DNA of 64,000 nucleotides from Chloroflexota bacterium (GTDB lineage: Bacteria; Chloroflexota; Anaerolineae; Anaerolineales; Villigracilaceae). The DNA is taken from contig JACPYX010000009.1 of assembly GCA_016195815.1 (NCBI GenBank), positions 38,628-102,627 on the forward strand, in the 5' to 3' direction. The translations under genes and the position numbers were made by a program. The notes beneath the pieces were generated by a model, which saw only the letters and a program-made list of their open reading frames with translations, was not told the DNA's origin and made no database searches. The first letter of the stretch is position 1, and each line of letters starts with the position of its first letter. Below, piece after piece: positions 8,363 through 16,974 of this stretch.

Positions 8363-8369
8363 ATCAAAT

Positions 8370-8375
8370 ATTATA
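8370..8375 (-). promoter_or_regulatory. -10 box of the second MntA-like gene
   Basis: TATAAT on the minus strand 7 bases before the GTG at 8362; the predicted transcript starts at or next to the start codon, as for mntA at 6616. Confidence 0.45.
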
Positions 8376-8436
8376 CGTCAATTACTCGCCCACAGCCTTG
8401 CGGGTTCCAATTCCCAATCATCCATCAACGGACTTG

Positions 8437-8453
8437 AGCGGACGGCGTCCGCT
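8437..8453. other. Small GC hairpin in a gene-free stretch
   Basis: AGCGGAC-GGC-GTCCGCT followed on the plus strand by TTTA. It is terminator-like, but no plus-strand gene precedes it. The rest of 8376-8624 shows no gene I can support. Confidence 0.35.
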
Positions 8454-8624
8454 TTTATCCGCGATTCCGTGAAGGAGCCCGTTTACGAATGTGTCCGCGC
8501 GGTCTTTGACCAGGCGGGTGTGGTCAACCCGATCCTGCGGGGAGCTTGACAGTCGGCTGTTAAAGATGTTTGACGTTCGTGGTAAACTGACCGTTGAAAA
8601 CAATGAAAAGGTGTTTTACGCCTC

Positions 8625-9620
8625 ATGTCTACCAGAACCGTAACCAGCGTCGCTTGCGCTAACATCGCATTCATAAAATACTGGGGCAACCGCGACGAGT
8701 CATTGCGCCTGCCTGCCAACGGTTCGATCTCAATGAACCTGGATGGACTCTTCACGCGTACCAGCGTTACTTTCTCCGCATCAACCCAGACCGATAAACT
8801 GTTCCTGAACAAAACATCTATTCACGGCCCCGGCCTTGATCGCGTCAGCGCCATGCTCGATCTGGTGCGCGGCATGGCCGGGACGAATCAACGCGCTGAA
8901 GTTATCAGCGAGAATAACTTTCCATCCGGCGCGGGGATCGCATCATCCGCATCAGCGTTTGCGGCTTTGGCTCTCGCGTCCAGCAAGGCCGCGGGGCTGG
9001 ACTTGAGCGAGCGCGACCTCTCGCGCCTGGCGCGTCGCGGCTCGGGTTCCGCGTCACGCTCCATTCCCGCCGGATTCGTTGAATGGCAGGCCGGCACGGA
9101 CGATGAGGATTCGTTCGCTGTTTCGATCGCGCCTCCCGCACACTGGCAATTGGCGGACTGTATCGCTATTGTCAGTTCTGTTCATAAAAAAACCGGTTCC
9201 ACCGAGGGTCATGCCATCGCAAAGACGAGTCCATTGCAAAATGCGCGCGTGGCCGATGCGCCGCGCCGGCTGGACTTGTGCCGCCGCGCGATTCTGGACC
9301 GCGATTTCGATGCGCTGGCGGCAATCGTCGAACTTGATTCGGATATGATGCACGCTGTGATGATGACTTCATCGCCGGCCCTGCACTACTGGCAACCCGC
9401 CAGCCTGGCGGTGATGAAAGCCGTCCAACAGTGGCGCGAGGAGGGAAGTCCGGTTTGTTATACGGTGGATGCCGGGGCGAATATCCACGTCATTTGTCTG
9501 GAAAAAGAAGCGGAGCAGATTGCGTTGCGTTTGCGTAAGATCGCAGGTGTTAAAGATGTGCTTACGGCGCGCCCGGGTGGTTCGGCAAAAGTGATAGAGC
9601 AAAAACAAATTGTCGAATGA
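8625..9620 (+). CDS. mvaD: Diphosphomevalonate (or phosphomevalonate) decarboxylase
   Basis: GHMP-superfamily decarboxylase making the isopentenyl unit in the mevalonate pathway; 331 residues. Conserved blocks: the N-terminal ANIAFIKYWGNRDE, the ATP loop FPSGAGIASSASAFAALA, GSGSASRSIPAGFVEW with the arginine, and VDAGANIHVICLE with the catalytic aspartate. Position 22 is Asn where classical diphosphomevalonate decarboxylases have Lys in KYWGK. A Chloroflexi enzyme from Roseiflexus is known to act on phosphomevalonate instead, so the substrate is open. It is followed by gatA after 12 bases. Start ATG 8625 fits the family N-terminus. Confidence 0.92.
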   Translation: MSTRTVTSVACANIAFIKYWGNRDESLRLPANGSISMNLDGLFTRTSVTFSASTQTDKLFLNKTSIHGPGLDRVSAMLDLVRGMAGTNQRAEVISENNFPSGAGIASSASAFAALALASSKAAGLDLSERDLSRLARRGSGSASRSIPAGFVEWQAGTDDEDSFAVSIAPPAHWQLADCIAIVSSVHKKTGSTEGHAIAKTSPLQNARVADAPRRLDLCRRAILDRDFDALAAIVELDSDMMHAVMMTSSPALHYWQPASLAVMKAVQQWREEGSPVCYTVDAGANIHVICLEKEAEQIALRLRKIAGVKDVLTARPGGSAKVIEQKQIVE

Positions 9621-9632
9621 CATGAAAAATAT

Positions 9633-11087
9633 ATGACCGATCTCATCAACCTCACTCTCACTGAAATGCAAGCCGGGCTCGCCAACGGCGATTTTTCCAG
9701 CCGTGAACTCGTCCAGGCCGCGCTGAAACGGATCGAGTCTTCCGATGCAAAGACGCACGCCTTTTTGCATTTGGCAAAAGAGTCTGCGTTGAAGCAGGCA
9801 GAAGAATCAGACCGACAGCGGAAAACCGACAAGCGTCAACCATTGTTGGGCATTCCCATCGCCATCAAAGATGTGTTGAGCGTTGAAAGCCTGCCCTGCA
9901 CGGCAGGTTCGAAAATTCTCGAAGGTTATGTGCCTCCGTTCACTGCCACGTCAGTAAAGAAATTGATCGAAGCGGGCGTTGTCATCATCGGCAAAACCAA
10001 TACCGACGAATTTGCGATGGGATCGTCCACCGAAAATTCCGCTTACGGCGTGACGCATAATCCATGGGACTTGATGCGCGTGCCCGGCGGTTCATCCGGC
10101 GGAAGCGCGGCAGCAGTCGCAGCGCGATATGTCCCCGCCGCGCTCGGCACCGACACCGGCGGCTCGGTGCGCCAGCCCGCCTCGTTGTGCGGCGTGACCG
10201 GACTCAAAACCACGTATGGCCGCGTCTCGCGTTATGGATTAATTGCATTTGGCTCGTCGCTCGATACGGTCGGCGCGTTTGGCCGGACCGCCGAAGATGT
10301 GGCGCAGATTTTTTCTGTCATGGCCGGACGCGATGAAAAAGATGCAACCTCGGCAGATGCGCCGGTTCCGCAGATCAAATTCGGTGGCGACGCGCTGCGC
10401 GGATTAAAGATCGGGGTGCCGAAAGAATATTTTATTGGCGGCATCCAGCCCGAAGTCGAGGAAAAGACGCGGGCGGCCATCGCGCAGTTGAAGTCGCTCG
10501 GCGCGGAAATCCGCGAGATCAGCCTGCCGCATACCGAGTACGCGCTTCCCGTCTATTACATCATCGCGCCTGCCGAGGCGTCTGCGAACCTGGCGCGTTT
10601 CGACGGCGTGCGTTACGGCCCGCGCGCGGATGCCGATAATTTGTGGGATGTGTTCTTCAAAACGCGCGGTGGTAAATTTGGACCGGAGGTGACGCGGCGC
10701 GTGATGATCGGGACGTACGCGCTTTCGGCGGGATATTACGACGCGTATTACGGACAGGCGCAGAAAGTTCGCACGCTCATCAAACGGGACTTTGAGGCGG
10801 CCTTCGGCGACGTGGACCTGATCGCCGCCCCGACCGCGCCGGAGACGGCTTTCAAAATTGGCGAACATGTGAATGACCCGCTGGCGATGTATCTGGAAGA
10901 TGTGTTCACTTTGCCTGCAAACCTGGCAGGCGTGCCGGGGATTTCTTTCAACTGCGGATTCGATAACAATAATCTGCCGGTCGGTTTACAATTGATCGCC
11001 CCGCACTTTCGCGAAGATTTGTTATTGCACGCCGCGCACGCGTATCAGCAGGTCACGGATTGGCATAAACGATCACCAAAATTTTAA
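9633..11087 (+). CDS. gatA: Asp-tRNA(Asn)/Glu-tRNA(Gln) amidotransferase subunit A
   Basis: Glutaminase subunit of GatCAB, which converts misacylated Glu-tRNA-Gln or Asp-tRNA-Asn. 484 residues, normal length. The amidase triad is complete: K79 (GIPIAIKD), S154 (PGGSSGGSA) and S178 (TDTGGSVRQPA), at the same positions as in characterised GatA. gatB and gatC are not in the window. Cotranscribed with mvaD by spacing. The stop codon abuts a palindromic repeat. Confidence 0.97.
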   Translation: MTDLINLTLTEMQAGLANGDFSSRELVQAALKRIESSDAKTHAFLHLAKESALKQAEESDRQRKTDKRQPLLGIPIAIKDVLSVESLPCTAGSKILEGYVPPFTATSVKKLIEAGVVIIGKTNTDEFAMGSSTENSAYGVTHNPWDLMRVPGGSSGGSAAAVAARYVPAALGTDTGGSVRQPASLCGVTGLKTTYGRVSRYGLIAFGSSLDTVGAFGRTAEDVAQIFSVMAGRDEKDATSADAPVPQIKFGGDALRGLKIGVPKEYFIGGIQPEVEEKTRAAIAQLKSLGAEIREISLPHTEYALPVYYIIAPAEASANLARFDGVRYGPRADADNLWDVFFKTRGGKFGPEVTRRVMIGTYALSAGYYDAYYGQAQKVRTLIKRDFEAAFGDVDLIAAPTAPETAFKIGEHVNDPLAMYLEDVFTLPANLAGVPGISFNCGFDNNNLPVGLQLIAPHFREDLLLHAAHAYQQVTDWHKRSPKF

Positions 11088-11211
11088 ATGTCATTGCGAG
11101 CCGCGCTCTTTGCGGCGAAGCAATCTCATCATTCAAATTTGGGGATTGCTTCGCTGGGTCTCGATATGGCGGAAGAACACCGCCTACTCGACCAGCGCTT
11201 GCAATGACATT
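11087..11211. repeat. Compound palindromic intergenic repeat
   Basis: The outer arms AATGTCATTGCGAG (11087-11100) and CTTGCAATGACATT (11198-11211) pair with one mismatch; inner arms GCGAAGCAATC and GATTGCTTCGC form a second hairpin. A half copy with the same GTCATTGCGAGG...GCGAAGC order lies at 41555-41590 upstream of folP. It fills the gatA-galE gap and leaves 17 bp before galE. Confidence 0.85.
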
Positions 11212-11228
11212 GTGTAAATGGAGAAATT

Positions 11229-12206
11229 ATGAATATCTTTATCACCGGCGGCGCGGGATATATCGGCTCAGCCACCGCTGAAGCATTGATCGAGGCCGGG
11301 CATTCTGTCACGGTTTACGATTCGCTTGTCACGGGTCATCGCGGCGCGGTTCCGAGCGGGGCGAAATTTATCCATGCCGCGCTGGATGATTCGCATGCGC
11401 TGGCCGAAGCATTGACTAAACAAAAGTTCGACGCAGTCATGCACTTCGCGGCTTTCATCGAAGCGGGCGAATCAATGAAAGACCCCGGACGATTCTTTCA
11501 CAACAACTTCACCAATTCGTTGACTTTAATGGAAACCGCCGTGCGGGCGGGCGTGAAAAAATTTGCGCTTTCGTCCACTGCCGCTGTTTATCAATCCAGC
11601 GAAGAACCTCTGACCGAAGACTCTCCGCTTGGCCCAACCAATGTTTATGGTCAGACAAAACTGATGACCGAGCAGGCATTGGATTGGTATCGCCAGATTC
11701 ATGGGTTACATTTCGCCGCGCTGAGATATTTCAATGCCTGCGGCGCGTTGCCCGGACGCGGCGAGGCGCACCAGCCCGAATCGCACTTGATCCCGCGCGT
11801 GTTGCAGATCGCGCTTGGACAATCCGAAGCTGCGACCATTTATGGCGCGGATTACCCGACGCCGGACGGAACCTGCATCCGCGATTACATCCACATCGCA
11901 GACCTTGTGTCCGCGCATTTGCTGGCTCTCGACGCGCTCGAAAAAAGCGACAAGCTGATTTACAACGTCGGAAGCGGGAACGGCTTTTCGGTGCGCGAAG
12001 TGATCGAGACGGCGCGCAAAGTCACGGGTCACGCCATTCCCGTCAGCGAGTCCGCGCGCAGGCCCGGCGATTCGGCGCGATTGGTCGCATCCTCCGAAAA
12101 GATCCGCCGCGAACTGGGCTGGAAACCAAAACATGATAATATGCAGGATATTCTCTCGAGCGCATGGGCATGGCACAAGTCGCATCCAAAAGGATATGAA
12201 GAATGA
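11229..12206 (+). CDS. galE: UDP-glucose 4-epimerase
   Basis: Interconverts UDP-glucose and UDP-galactose with tightly bound NAD. 325 residues. NAD-binding FITGGAGYIGSATAEAL at the N-terminus; SSTAAVY and the YxxxK pair in NVYGQTK are the catalytic Ser-Tyr-Lys; ALRYFNACGA and GTCIRDYIHIADL are family signatures. GGAG lies 7 bases before the ATG. The stop overlaps the next start (ATGA), so translation with the MBL gene is coupled. It supplies sugar nucleotide for the glycosyltransferases elsewhere in the window, an inference. Confidence 0.95.
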   Translation: MNIFITGGAGYIGSATAEALIEAGHSVTVYDSLVTGHRGAVPSGAKFIHAALDDSHALAEALTKQKFDAVMHFAAFIEAGESMKDPGRFFHNNFTNSLTLMETAVRAGVKKFALSSTAAVYQSSEEPLTEDSPLGPTNVYGQTKLMTEQALDWYRQIHGLHFAALRYFNACGALPGRGEAHQPESHLIPRVLQIALGQSEAATIYGADYPTPDGTCIRDYIHIADLVSAHLLALDALEKSDKLIYNVGSGNGFSVREVIETARKVTGHAIPVSESARRPGDSARLVASSEKIRRELGWKPKHDNMQDILSSAWAWHKSHPKGYEE

Positions 12207-12895
12207 ATTTTTCGTTTCATCGCGTTCCGCTTGGCATAGATAATTGTTTTTTATTGCGCGGCGAGCACACCATCTTCATTGATGGCGGCGCGCCGGGCGG
12301 TTTGAATTCTTTCGTCAAACACATGCAGCAACTCAATGTGGACCCGCAACAAATTGAGTTGATCATCCTCACGCACGGACACTGGGATCACATTGCATCA
12401 TTGAGCGGCGTAAAGGAAATGACCGGTGCAAAAGTCGCCATTCATCAGCGCGACCAGTTCATGGTCGAGACCGGCGCGCCGCCGTTCCCGGCAGGTGTGA
12501 ACGGGTACGGCAAGACCATGTCGTGGATGGCGAAGGGATTGATTCACCCGCATCTGCCGCCGATCAAAGTGGACATGGTTCTTGATGACAACGGCTTGTC
12601 TTTAAAAAATTATGGCATTCCGGGCAAGGTGGTTTACACGCCCGGCCATTCAATGGGACACGTCAGCATTTTGCTTGATTCGGGCGATGCGCTCGTCGGC
12701 GATATGGCGATGAACGACTGGTATCTGCGCAGGACGCCCGGCCTGCCCATCCTGGCCGATGACATCCACATGGTTGTCAAAAGTTGGAAGAAGATCCTGC
12801 CGATGGGCATCAAAAGAATTTATCCCGCGCACGGCATGGATTTTCCGGTGGACGTGATCGAAAAAGAAATTGCTACATTCGAGGCGAAGAAATGA
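12203..12895 (+). CDS. Metallo-beta-lactamase-fold hydrolase
   Basis: 230 residues. The metal motif is HGHWDHI (from about residue 57, HxHxDH), with a later histidine in TPGHSMGHVSI and an aspartate in LVGDMAMND. These ligands define the binuclear-zinc MBL fold; the substrate is not readable. Candidates from the family are thioesters, lactones and phosphodiesters. It starts inside the galE stop and its own stop overlaps the M50 start by four bases, so galE, this gene and the protease form a tightly coupled block. Confidence 0.85.
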   Translation: MNFSFHRVPLGIDNCFLLRGEHTIFIDGGAPGGLNSFVKHMQQLNVDPQQIELIILTHGHWDHIASLSGVKEMTGAKVAIHQRDQFMVETGAPPFPAGVNGYGKTMSWMAKGLIHPHLPPIKVDMVLDDNGLSLKNYGIPGKVVYTPGHSMGHVSILLDSGDALVGDMAMNDWYLRRTPGLPILADDIHMVVKSWKKILPMGIKRIYPAHGMDFPVDVIEKEIATFEAKK

Positions 12896-13545
12896 AATTC
12901 CTGACTTTTGTCGTCGTGCTGGTCGGCTGGATTTTGTCGCTCAGTTTGCATGAATTTTCGCACGCACTGGTCGCGTATTATGGCGGCGATACCAGCGTGA
13001 AAGAAAAAGGGTATCTCACTTTCAACCCGCTCAAATATACTCATCCGGTTTATTCATTGCTCCTGCCATTGATCTTTCTTCTGCTCGGCGGGATCGGCCT
13101 GCCCGGCGGCGCGGTCTACATCGAGACGGCGCGGTTGCGAAGCCGCAAATGGATCAGCGCGGTATCGCTGGCGGGGCCCGCCTCGAATCTCGTGCTTGCG
13201 ATTTTACTTGGCGTGATCCTGCGCTTCGCTCCCGTGACTTCGAACGGGGTTTGGCCGGGCTTGGCTTTTCTGGCCTTTTTGCAGGTTTCCGCTTTGGCCC
13301 TCAACCTGATCCCGCTCCCGCCCTTCGACGGCTTTGGCGCCATCGAACCTTATCTGCCCAACAGCATCCGCATGGCGATGGCCCAGACGCGCGGAATGCT
13401 TCCATTCGTGGTTTTCTTTCTTCTTTGGAACGTGCCTTTGGTTTATGAAAACTTTTGGGGATTGGTCACATTGCTGGCACAAATAGCAGGCGTGCCGCTT
13501 CGGCTTGCGGCGCTGGGATTAAATCAATTTCGATTTTGGGGCTGA
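12892..13545 (+). CDS. M50-type intramembrane protease (site-2 protease family)
   Basis: 217 residues, mostly membrane helices. The zinc motif is HEFSHA in the first helix (SLSLHEFSHALVAYYGGD) and the second motif is NLIPLPPFDGFG, with the aspartate ligand, as in rhomboid-unrelated site-2 proteases without a PDZ domain. An open frame extends upstream to 12784 but I start at ATG 12892, which overlaps the MBL stop (ATGA) and begins directly with the hydrophobic segment. Substrate unknown. A terminator follows at 13552-13573. Confidence 0.88.
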   Translation: MKFLTFVVVLVGWILSLSLHEFSHALVAYYGGDTSVKEKGYLTFNPLKYTHPVYSLLLPLIFLLLGGIGLPGGAVYIETARLRSRKWISAVSLAGPASNLVLAILLGVILRFAPVTSNGVWPGLAFLAFLQVSALALNLIPLPPFDGFGAIEPYLPNSIRMAMAQTRGMLPFVVFFLLWNVPLVYENFWGLVTLLAQIAGVPLRLAALGLNQFRFWG

Positions 13546-13551
13546 ACGAAA

Positions 13552-13573
13552 CCTCCCGCGATTTGGCGGGAGG
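13552..13573 (+). terminator. Hairpin terminator after the mvaD-M50 block
   Basis: CCTCCCGC / GCGGGAGG, 8-bp stem, six-base loop, then CATTATTTT. Confidence 0.7.
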
Positions 13574-13600
13574 CATTATTTTACAACTACTACACGATGG

Positions 13601-13945
13601 TCATTTATCATCCGCGAGATGAAAGTGATGCAGGAAACGATGAAAGATCGGCGCGGCCAGCACGCCGACCGAGGCCAGCAGGATCACGCCGGAATACAAC
13701 GCGTAAAACGACGCAAAGATCTTGCCTGCCGGGGTTTGCAGCCGGTCCACCGGGCCCATGCCGCCCAGGATCATCGAAGCATTCAACAGAGAGTCGATCC
13801 ACGACAAGCCTTCGAGGAAGTGGTAGCCGAGCATCCCGATGCCGAGCGAAATAAAGAGAATGCCCGCGCCAATCACAGCATTTAAAGCCAGGCGCTTAAG
13901 AAATTTCCGGCGGCTTGCCAGCGGCTGCTTGTGGTGTTCGTACAT
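13601..13945 (-). CDS. Small membrane protein resembling a two-helix ion-channel pore
   Basis: 114 residues. Two membrane helices (about 22-45 and 80-103) flank a re-entrant-looking segment SLLNASMILGGMGPVDRL, after which AGKIFASFYALYSGVILL begins the second helix. The order helix-pore-helix recalls bacterial two-TM potassium-channel-like proteins, but the selectivity signature is GGMGP rather than TVGYG, so ion conduction is only a possibility. Ends in a histidine-rich tail (FHRFLHHFHLADDK). Transcribed alone, converging on the M50 block. Confidence 0.6.
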   Translation of the reverse strand: MYEHHKQPLASRRKFLKRLALNAVIGAGILFISLGIGMLGYHFLEGLSWIDSLLNASMILGGMGPVDRLQTPAGKIFASFYALYSGVILLASVGVLAAPIFHRFLHHFHLADDK

Positions 13946-14084
13946 TCAACCTCCATCTATAAAATATGTCGGCGAACAGAGTGCGCCTCCGCAGTTCCCG
14001 TAAATCTTAGCATAAATGCGCAAAGAGTCAACTGATCATCGCCTTCAGGCAGCGGCCTCTTATTTTCTCAAGTAAAATCAACCC

Positions 14085-15668
14085 ATGAGAGTCGCACAAA
14101 CCAACTCCTCGGGCAAAATCATCCAGGGAATTCTTCTCAGCATCTTGATGGTCCTGCTCGCCTTGACTGTATTGATCCAGGCCAATCCCGGCAAGAAAAC
14201 CCCCGGGCGCGATTATGGCTTCTATGTTTATATAGGCGATGAAATCCTGCGCGGCAAATTGCCTTATCGAGATGCCTGGGAAAGCAAGCCGCCCGCCATC
14301 TTTTATCTAAATGCCGCTGCCCTCTGGCTCGGTCATGGCTCACGCTGGGGCGTCTGGGCCGTGGAAATATTATCGCTTCTGATCGCTGAGGCCGTCTCCT
14401 TCAATCTCATGAAGAAATTGTGGGGCACATGGCCTGCCCTCTTTGGATTACTGCTCTGGTTATATGGATTGAGCCGCTCTTTGCTTGGCGGCAACCTGAC
14501 CGAAGAATATCCTTTGCCCCTGCACTTCATCGCATTGGCGCTCTTCCTGAAACTGATCCCAAACCCGCAAAAAAGACTGCCCAATTTCCTGCTTGGATTA
14601 TCGTTCGCACTCGTCTTTTTATTCAGGCCGAACAACGCGGCCATCGAAGCCGCCATCATTCTGATCATACTCATTGCCCAGGCCGTTCAACGGAACTTCC
14701 GTAACATCCTCACGCATCTTCTCTGGATCGGAAGCGGTGCGGCGTTACCGCTGGCTTTCACTGCGCTTTATTTCTGGTCGCGCGGGCTTCTATCCGACCT
14801 GCTGAATGCGTCGATTCTGTATAACCTGGCCTATAGCGGCACACAGATTACATCTTCATCTCCATTCCTTTATGGTTTTCGGATGTTCGGCGTGGGCATG
14901 TGGATTGCCTTGGCTGGTTATTTTATTGCAGCCTTTCAGATAAAAAATGCGGCCAGTCATGGATACCTTTACCTGCTTCTGCTCATTGGCTCGCCAATGG
15001 TGATCTACTTAAGCGATCCGGCCAAACGAAATTACGATCATTATTATATGAACTGGCTCCCTTTCCTTGCCCTGCTCGGAAGCCTGGTATTTTATTTTCT
15101 GCAATCAAAACTTCTGCCGCGGTCAAGAGACTCCGCCAATCTAAATCTGGCTGGCATCGCCATCGCTTTGGTCCTCAGCCTTTTTTACTTTTTTTCGAAT
15201 AGTGTGGCATCCGATTATCAAAGGGTAATGGCGCGCGTTGGAAACCGGGAAAAGATCGGACTTGATACGCGTTCGCCCATAGCAACTTATGTAAACGAAC
15301 ACACAAAACCCGGCGATCTCGTCTTGTTCTGGGGCGCTTACCCGGGCGAGAATTTCATGTCGGATCGCGAGTCGCCGAGCGCCGTGCTTTTTTATCCGCT
15401 GTTCGTAAAATCGGATATTTCCACACAGCTTGACGATCAATTCCTGCGCGAGCTCAAAAAGAACAGACCCGTTATGATCGTTGACATGGGCGATTACGAG
15501 GCGCTTTCCCTTGATCCCATAGAACGCCGCAAACGCCTCGACGCGGGAGTGGGCTGGCAATACCTGCCTGATAATATTGATGAAGTATTTGCTTTTATAG
15601 ACCAGAACTATTCCCGAATAGCCAATGTCAAAGGCATGGGTGTTTATCGCTTGAAAGGCACACAATAA
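14085..15668 (+). CDS. GT-C type membrane glycosyltransferase
   Basis: 527 residues with about ten membrane helices. The first periplasmic loop has GRDYGFYVYIGDEILRG and YRDAWESKPPAIFYLNA; the aspartate and the D-x-W-x-x-KPP pattern are typical of PMT/ArnT-like enzymes (GT39/GT83 family) that use polyprenyl-phosphate sugars. The C-terminal 150 residues are a soluble outer domain. Acceptor unknown: lipid, polysaccharide or protein. It is 4 bases from rlmB, so the two are probably cotranscribed. Confidence 0.8.
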   Translation: MRVAQTNSSGKIIQGILLSILMVLLALTVLIQANPGKKTPGRDYGFYVYIGDEILRGKLPYRDAWESKPPAIFYLNAAALWLGHGSRWGVWAVEILSLLIAEAVSFNLMKKLWGTWPALFGLLLWLYGLSRSLLGGNLTEEYPLPLHFIALALFLKLIPNPQKRLPNFLLGLSFALVFLFRPNNAAIEAAIILIILIAQAVQRNFRNILTHLLWIGSGAALPLAFTALYFWSRGLLSDLLNASILYNLAYSGTQITSSSPFLYGFRMFGVGMWIALAGYFIAAFQIKNAASHGYLYLLLLIGSPMVIYLSDPAKRNYDHYYMNWLPFLALLGSLVFYFLQSKLLPRSRDSANLNLAGIAIALVLSLFYFFSNSVASDYQRVMARVGNREKIGLDTRSPIATYVNEHTKPGDLVLFWGAYPGENFMSDRESPSAVLFYPLFVKSDISTQLDDQFLRELKKNRPVMIVDMGDYEALSLDPIERRKRLDAGVGWQYLPDNIDEVFAFIDQNYSRIANVKGMGVYRLKGTQ

Positions 15669-15672
15669 ATAA

Positions 15673-16410
15673 ATGAAGGAATTTATATACTCACGCAACG
15701 CCGTCTATGAGACTCTGCGCGCCAAACGCAGGGAGGTCTTTCGCATTCAGGTCGCCGAAGGGGCTCAGGAAAAAGGCCGCCTCGACGATATTCTGCGTAT
15801 GGCCAAAGAGCGCAAGATTCCAATTGAGCGCGTAGCGCGTCCGCGGTTGGATAAAGTTCACCAGAACAATCAGGGTGTGGTGGCCGAAGTCAGTGCTTAT
15901 ACATACAGTGACCTGGTTGACATACTCGAATATGCCCGCCGGAAGAACGAACAACCTTTCGTGCTGATCATCGACTCACTGCAAGACCCGCAGAATTTCG
16001 GCGCTTTGCTCCGCACGGCGGAAGCACTCGGCGTGCATGGCGTGGTCATCCCGCTGGCGCACGCCGTTGAAGTCACGCCGGCCGCGGTCAATGCTTCATC
16101 GGGCGCGAGCGAACATTTACGCGTAACACAATCGAATCTCTCGCAAGCCATTGATGCGTTGAAAGACTCGGATGTGTGGATTGTCGGCATTGACCAGAAT
16201 GGCGAAACTGTCAGCGAAAAAACGAACCGTCATTTGCAGGGCGCGATTGGGTTGGTGGTCGGCGCGGAGGGGGAAGGAATCCGCCAACTGGTCCGATCGA
16301 AGTGCGATATCCTGTTAAAACTGCCCATGCGCGGACAAGTCGAATCGCTCAACGCCGCGGTAGCCGGTTCTGTTGCGTTATATCTCGCTTATTTCGCGCG
16401 AAATAAATAA
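15673..16410 (+). CDS. rlmB: 23S rRNA 2'-O-methyltransferase, TrmH/SpoU family (RlmB-like)
   Basis: 245 residues. An N-terminal L30e-like substrate domain (YSRNAVYETLRAKRREVFRI) is followed by the SpoU knot with all three motifs: DPQNFGALLRTAEALGV, VVGAEGEGIRQLV and LPMRGQVESLNAAVAG. In E. coli RlmB makes Gm2251. Family assignment is firm; the exact target nucleotide is inferred from the domain order. Confidence 0.9.
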   Translation: MKEFIYSRNAVYETLRAKRREVFRIQVAEGAQEKGRLDDILRMAKERKIPIERVARPRLDKVHQNNQGVVAEVSAYTYSDLVDILEYARRKNEQPFVLIIDSLQDPQNFGALLRTAEALGVHGVVIPLAHAVEVTPAAVNASSGASEHLRVTQSNLSQAIDALKDSDVWIVGIDQNGETVSEKTNRHLQGAIGLVVGAEGEGIRQLVRSKCDILLKLPMRGQVESLNAAVAGSVALYLAYFARNK

Positions 16411-16467
16411 TCGGCGCGTCTACCGCAGGCAATCCGTGTTTATACCTACAATCGAAGGAGACATGAT

Positions 16468-16842
16468 ATGGGTACAGATTTCAAATTGACAACTGAACAG
16501 ACTCAAGGCAAAGTCCCCGTCACGATTATTCATCTCGGCGGCTGGCTGGATACGAAAAGCGAAGGTCAGATGGTGGATGCCGTTCAAAAGGCAAAAGATA
16601 ACGGGGCCAAATTTGTCCTGCTTGAATTGTCCAATATGGATACGATCACCAGCGCGGGTATTCGATCCATGCAAAAAGCCTATCAGATCTTAACGCCAAA
16701 AGATAATGCCTACAAAACCGCTTACTTGAAATTGTGCAATGCTCCCGCCCAGATCTATCAAGTATTGGGAATCACGGGCTTTTTGGCCAATGTTCCAATG
16801 TATGAAAGTATGCAGGACGCTATAGACTCGTTCCAGGAATAA
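16468..16842 (+). CDS. STAS-domain anti-sigma factor antagonist-like protein
   Basis: 124 residues, one STAS domain. The central strand and helix start LLELSNMDTITSAGIRSMQ corresponds to the SpoIIAA/RsbV phosphorylation site, with Ser in TSAG. AAGGAG lies upstream of ATG 16468. No anti-sigma kinase is adjacent, so its partner is elsewhere. A similar protein is at 32333-32743 and a diverged one at 41600-42022. A terminator follows at 16859-16893. Confidence 0.88.
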   Translation: MGTDFKLTTEQTQGKVPVTIIHLGGWLDTKSEGQMVDAVQKAKDNGAKFVLLELSNMDTITSAGIRSMQKAYQILTPKDNAYKTAYLKLCNAPAQIYQVLGITGFLANVPMYESMQDAIDSFQE

Positions 16843-16858
16843 ACAAAATTATTCCGCC

Positions 16859-16893
16859 AAAATGTTCACGAAGATTTGCTTCGTGAACATTTT
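16859..16893. terminator. Hairpin terminator after the STAS gene
   Basis: AAAATGTTCACGAAG / CTTCGTGAACATTTT, 15-bp stem with 5-base loop, followed by TGTTTTT. Confidence 0.85.
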
Positions 16894-16934
16894 TGTTTTT
16901 AGCCGACATAAGCGGGGCTTTGTGGTTTAATAGA

Positions 16935-16949
16935 CCGGTCAGACCAATT
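16935..16949. promoter_or_regulatory. Candidate GntR/FadR-type operator before the GH1 gene
   Basis: CCGGTCAGACCAATT contains GGT-N3-ACC with a good right half (ACCAATT), like the TGGTnnnACCA boxes of FadR-subfamily regulators; the left half is degenerate. It lies 26 bp before the ATG. Confidence 0.3.
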
Positions 16950-16974
16950 AGACTTGCAAAACTTGGAGACCAAT

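Noticed and set aside
8349..8549. 66-codon plus-strand frame ending DQAGVVNPILRGA
   Set aside because: Its second half looks somewhat protein-like, but it begins inside the MntA-like gene on the other strand, crosses a GC hairpin and has no recognised family.
13149..13482. Alternative frames inside the M50 protease gene
   Set aside because: Only the chosen frame carries HExxH and the PPFDG motif and the membrane helices.
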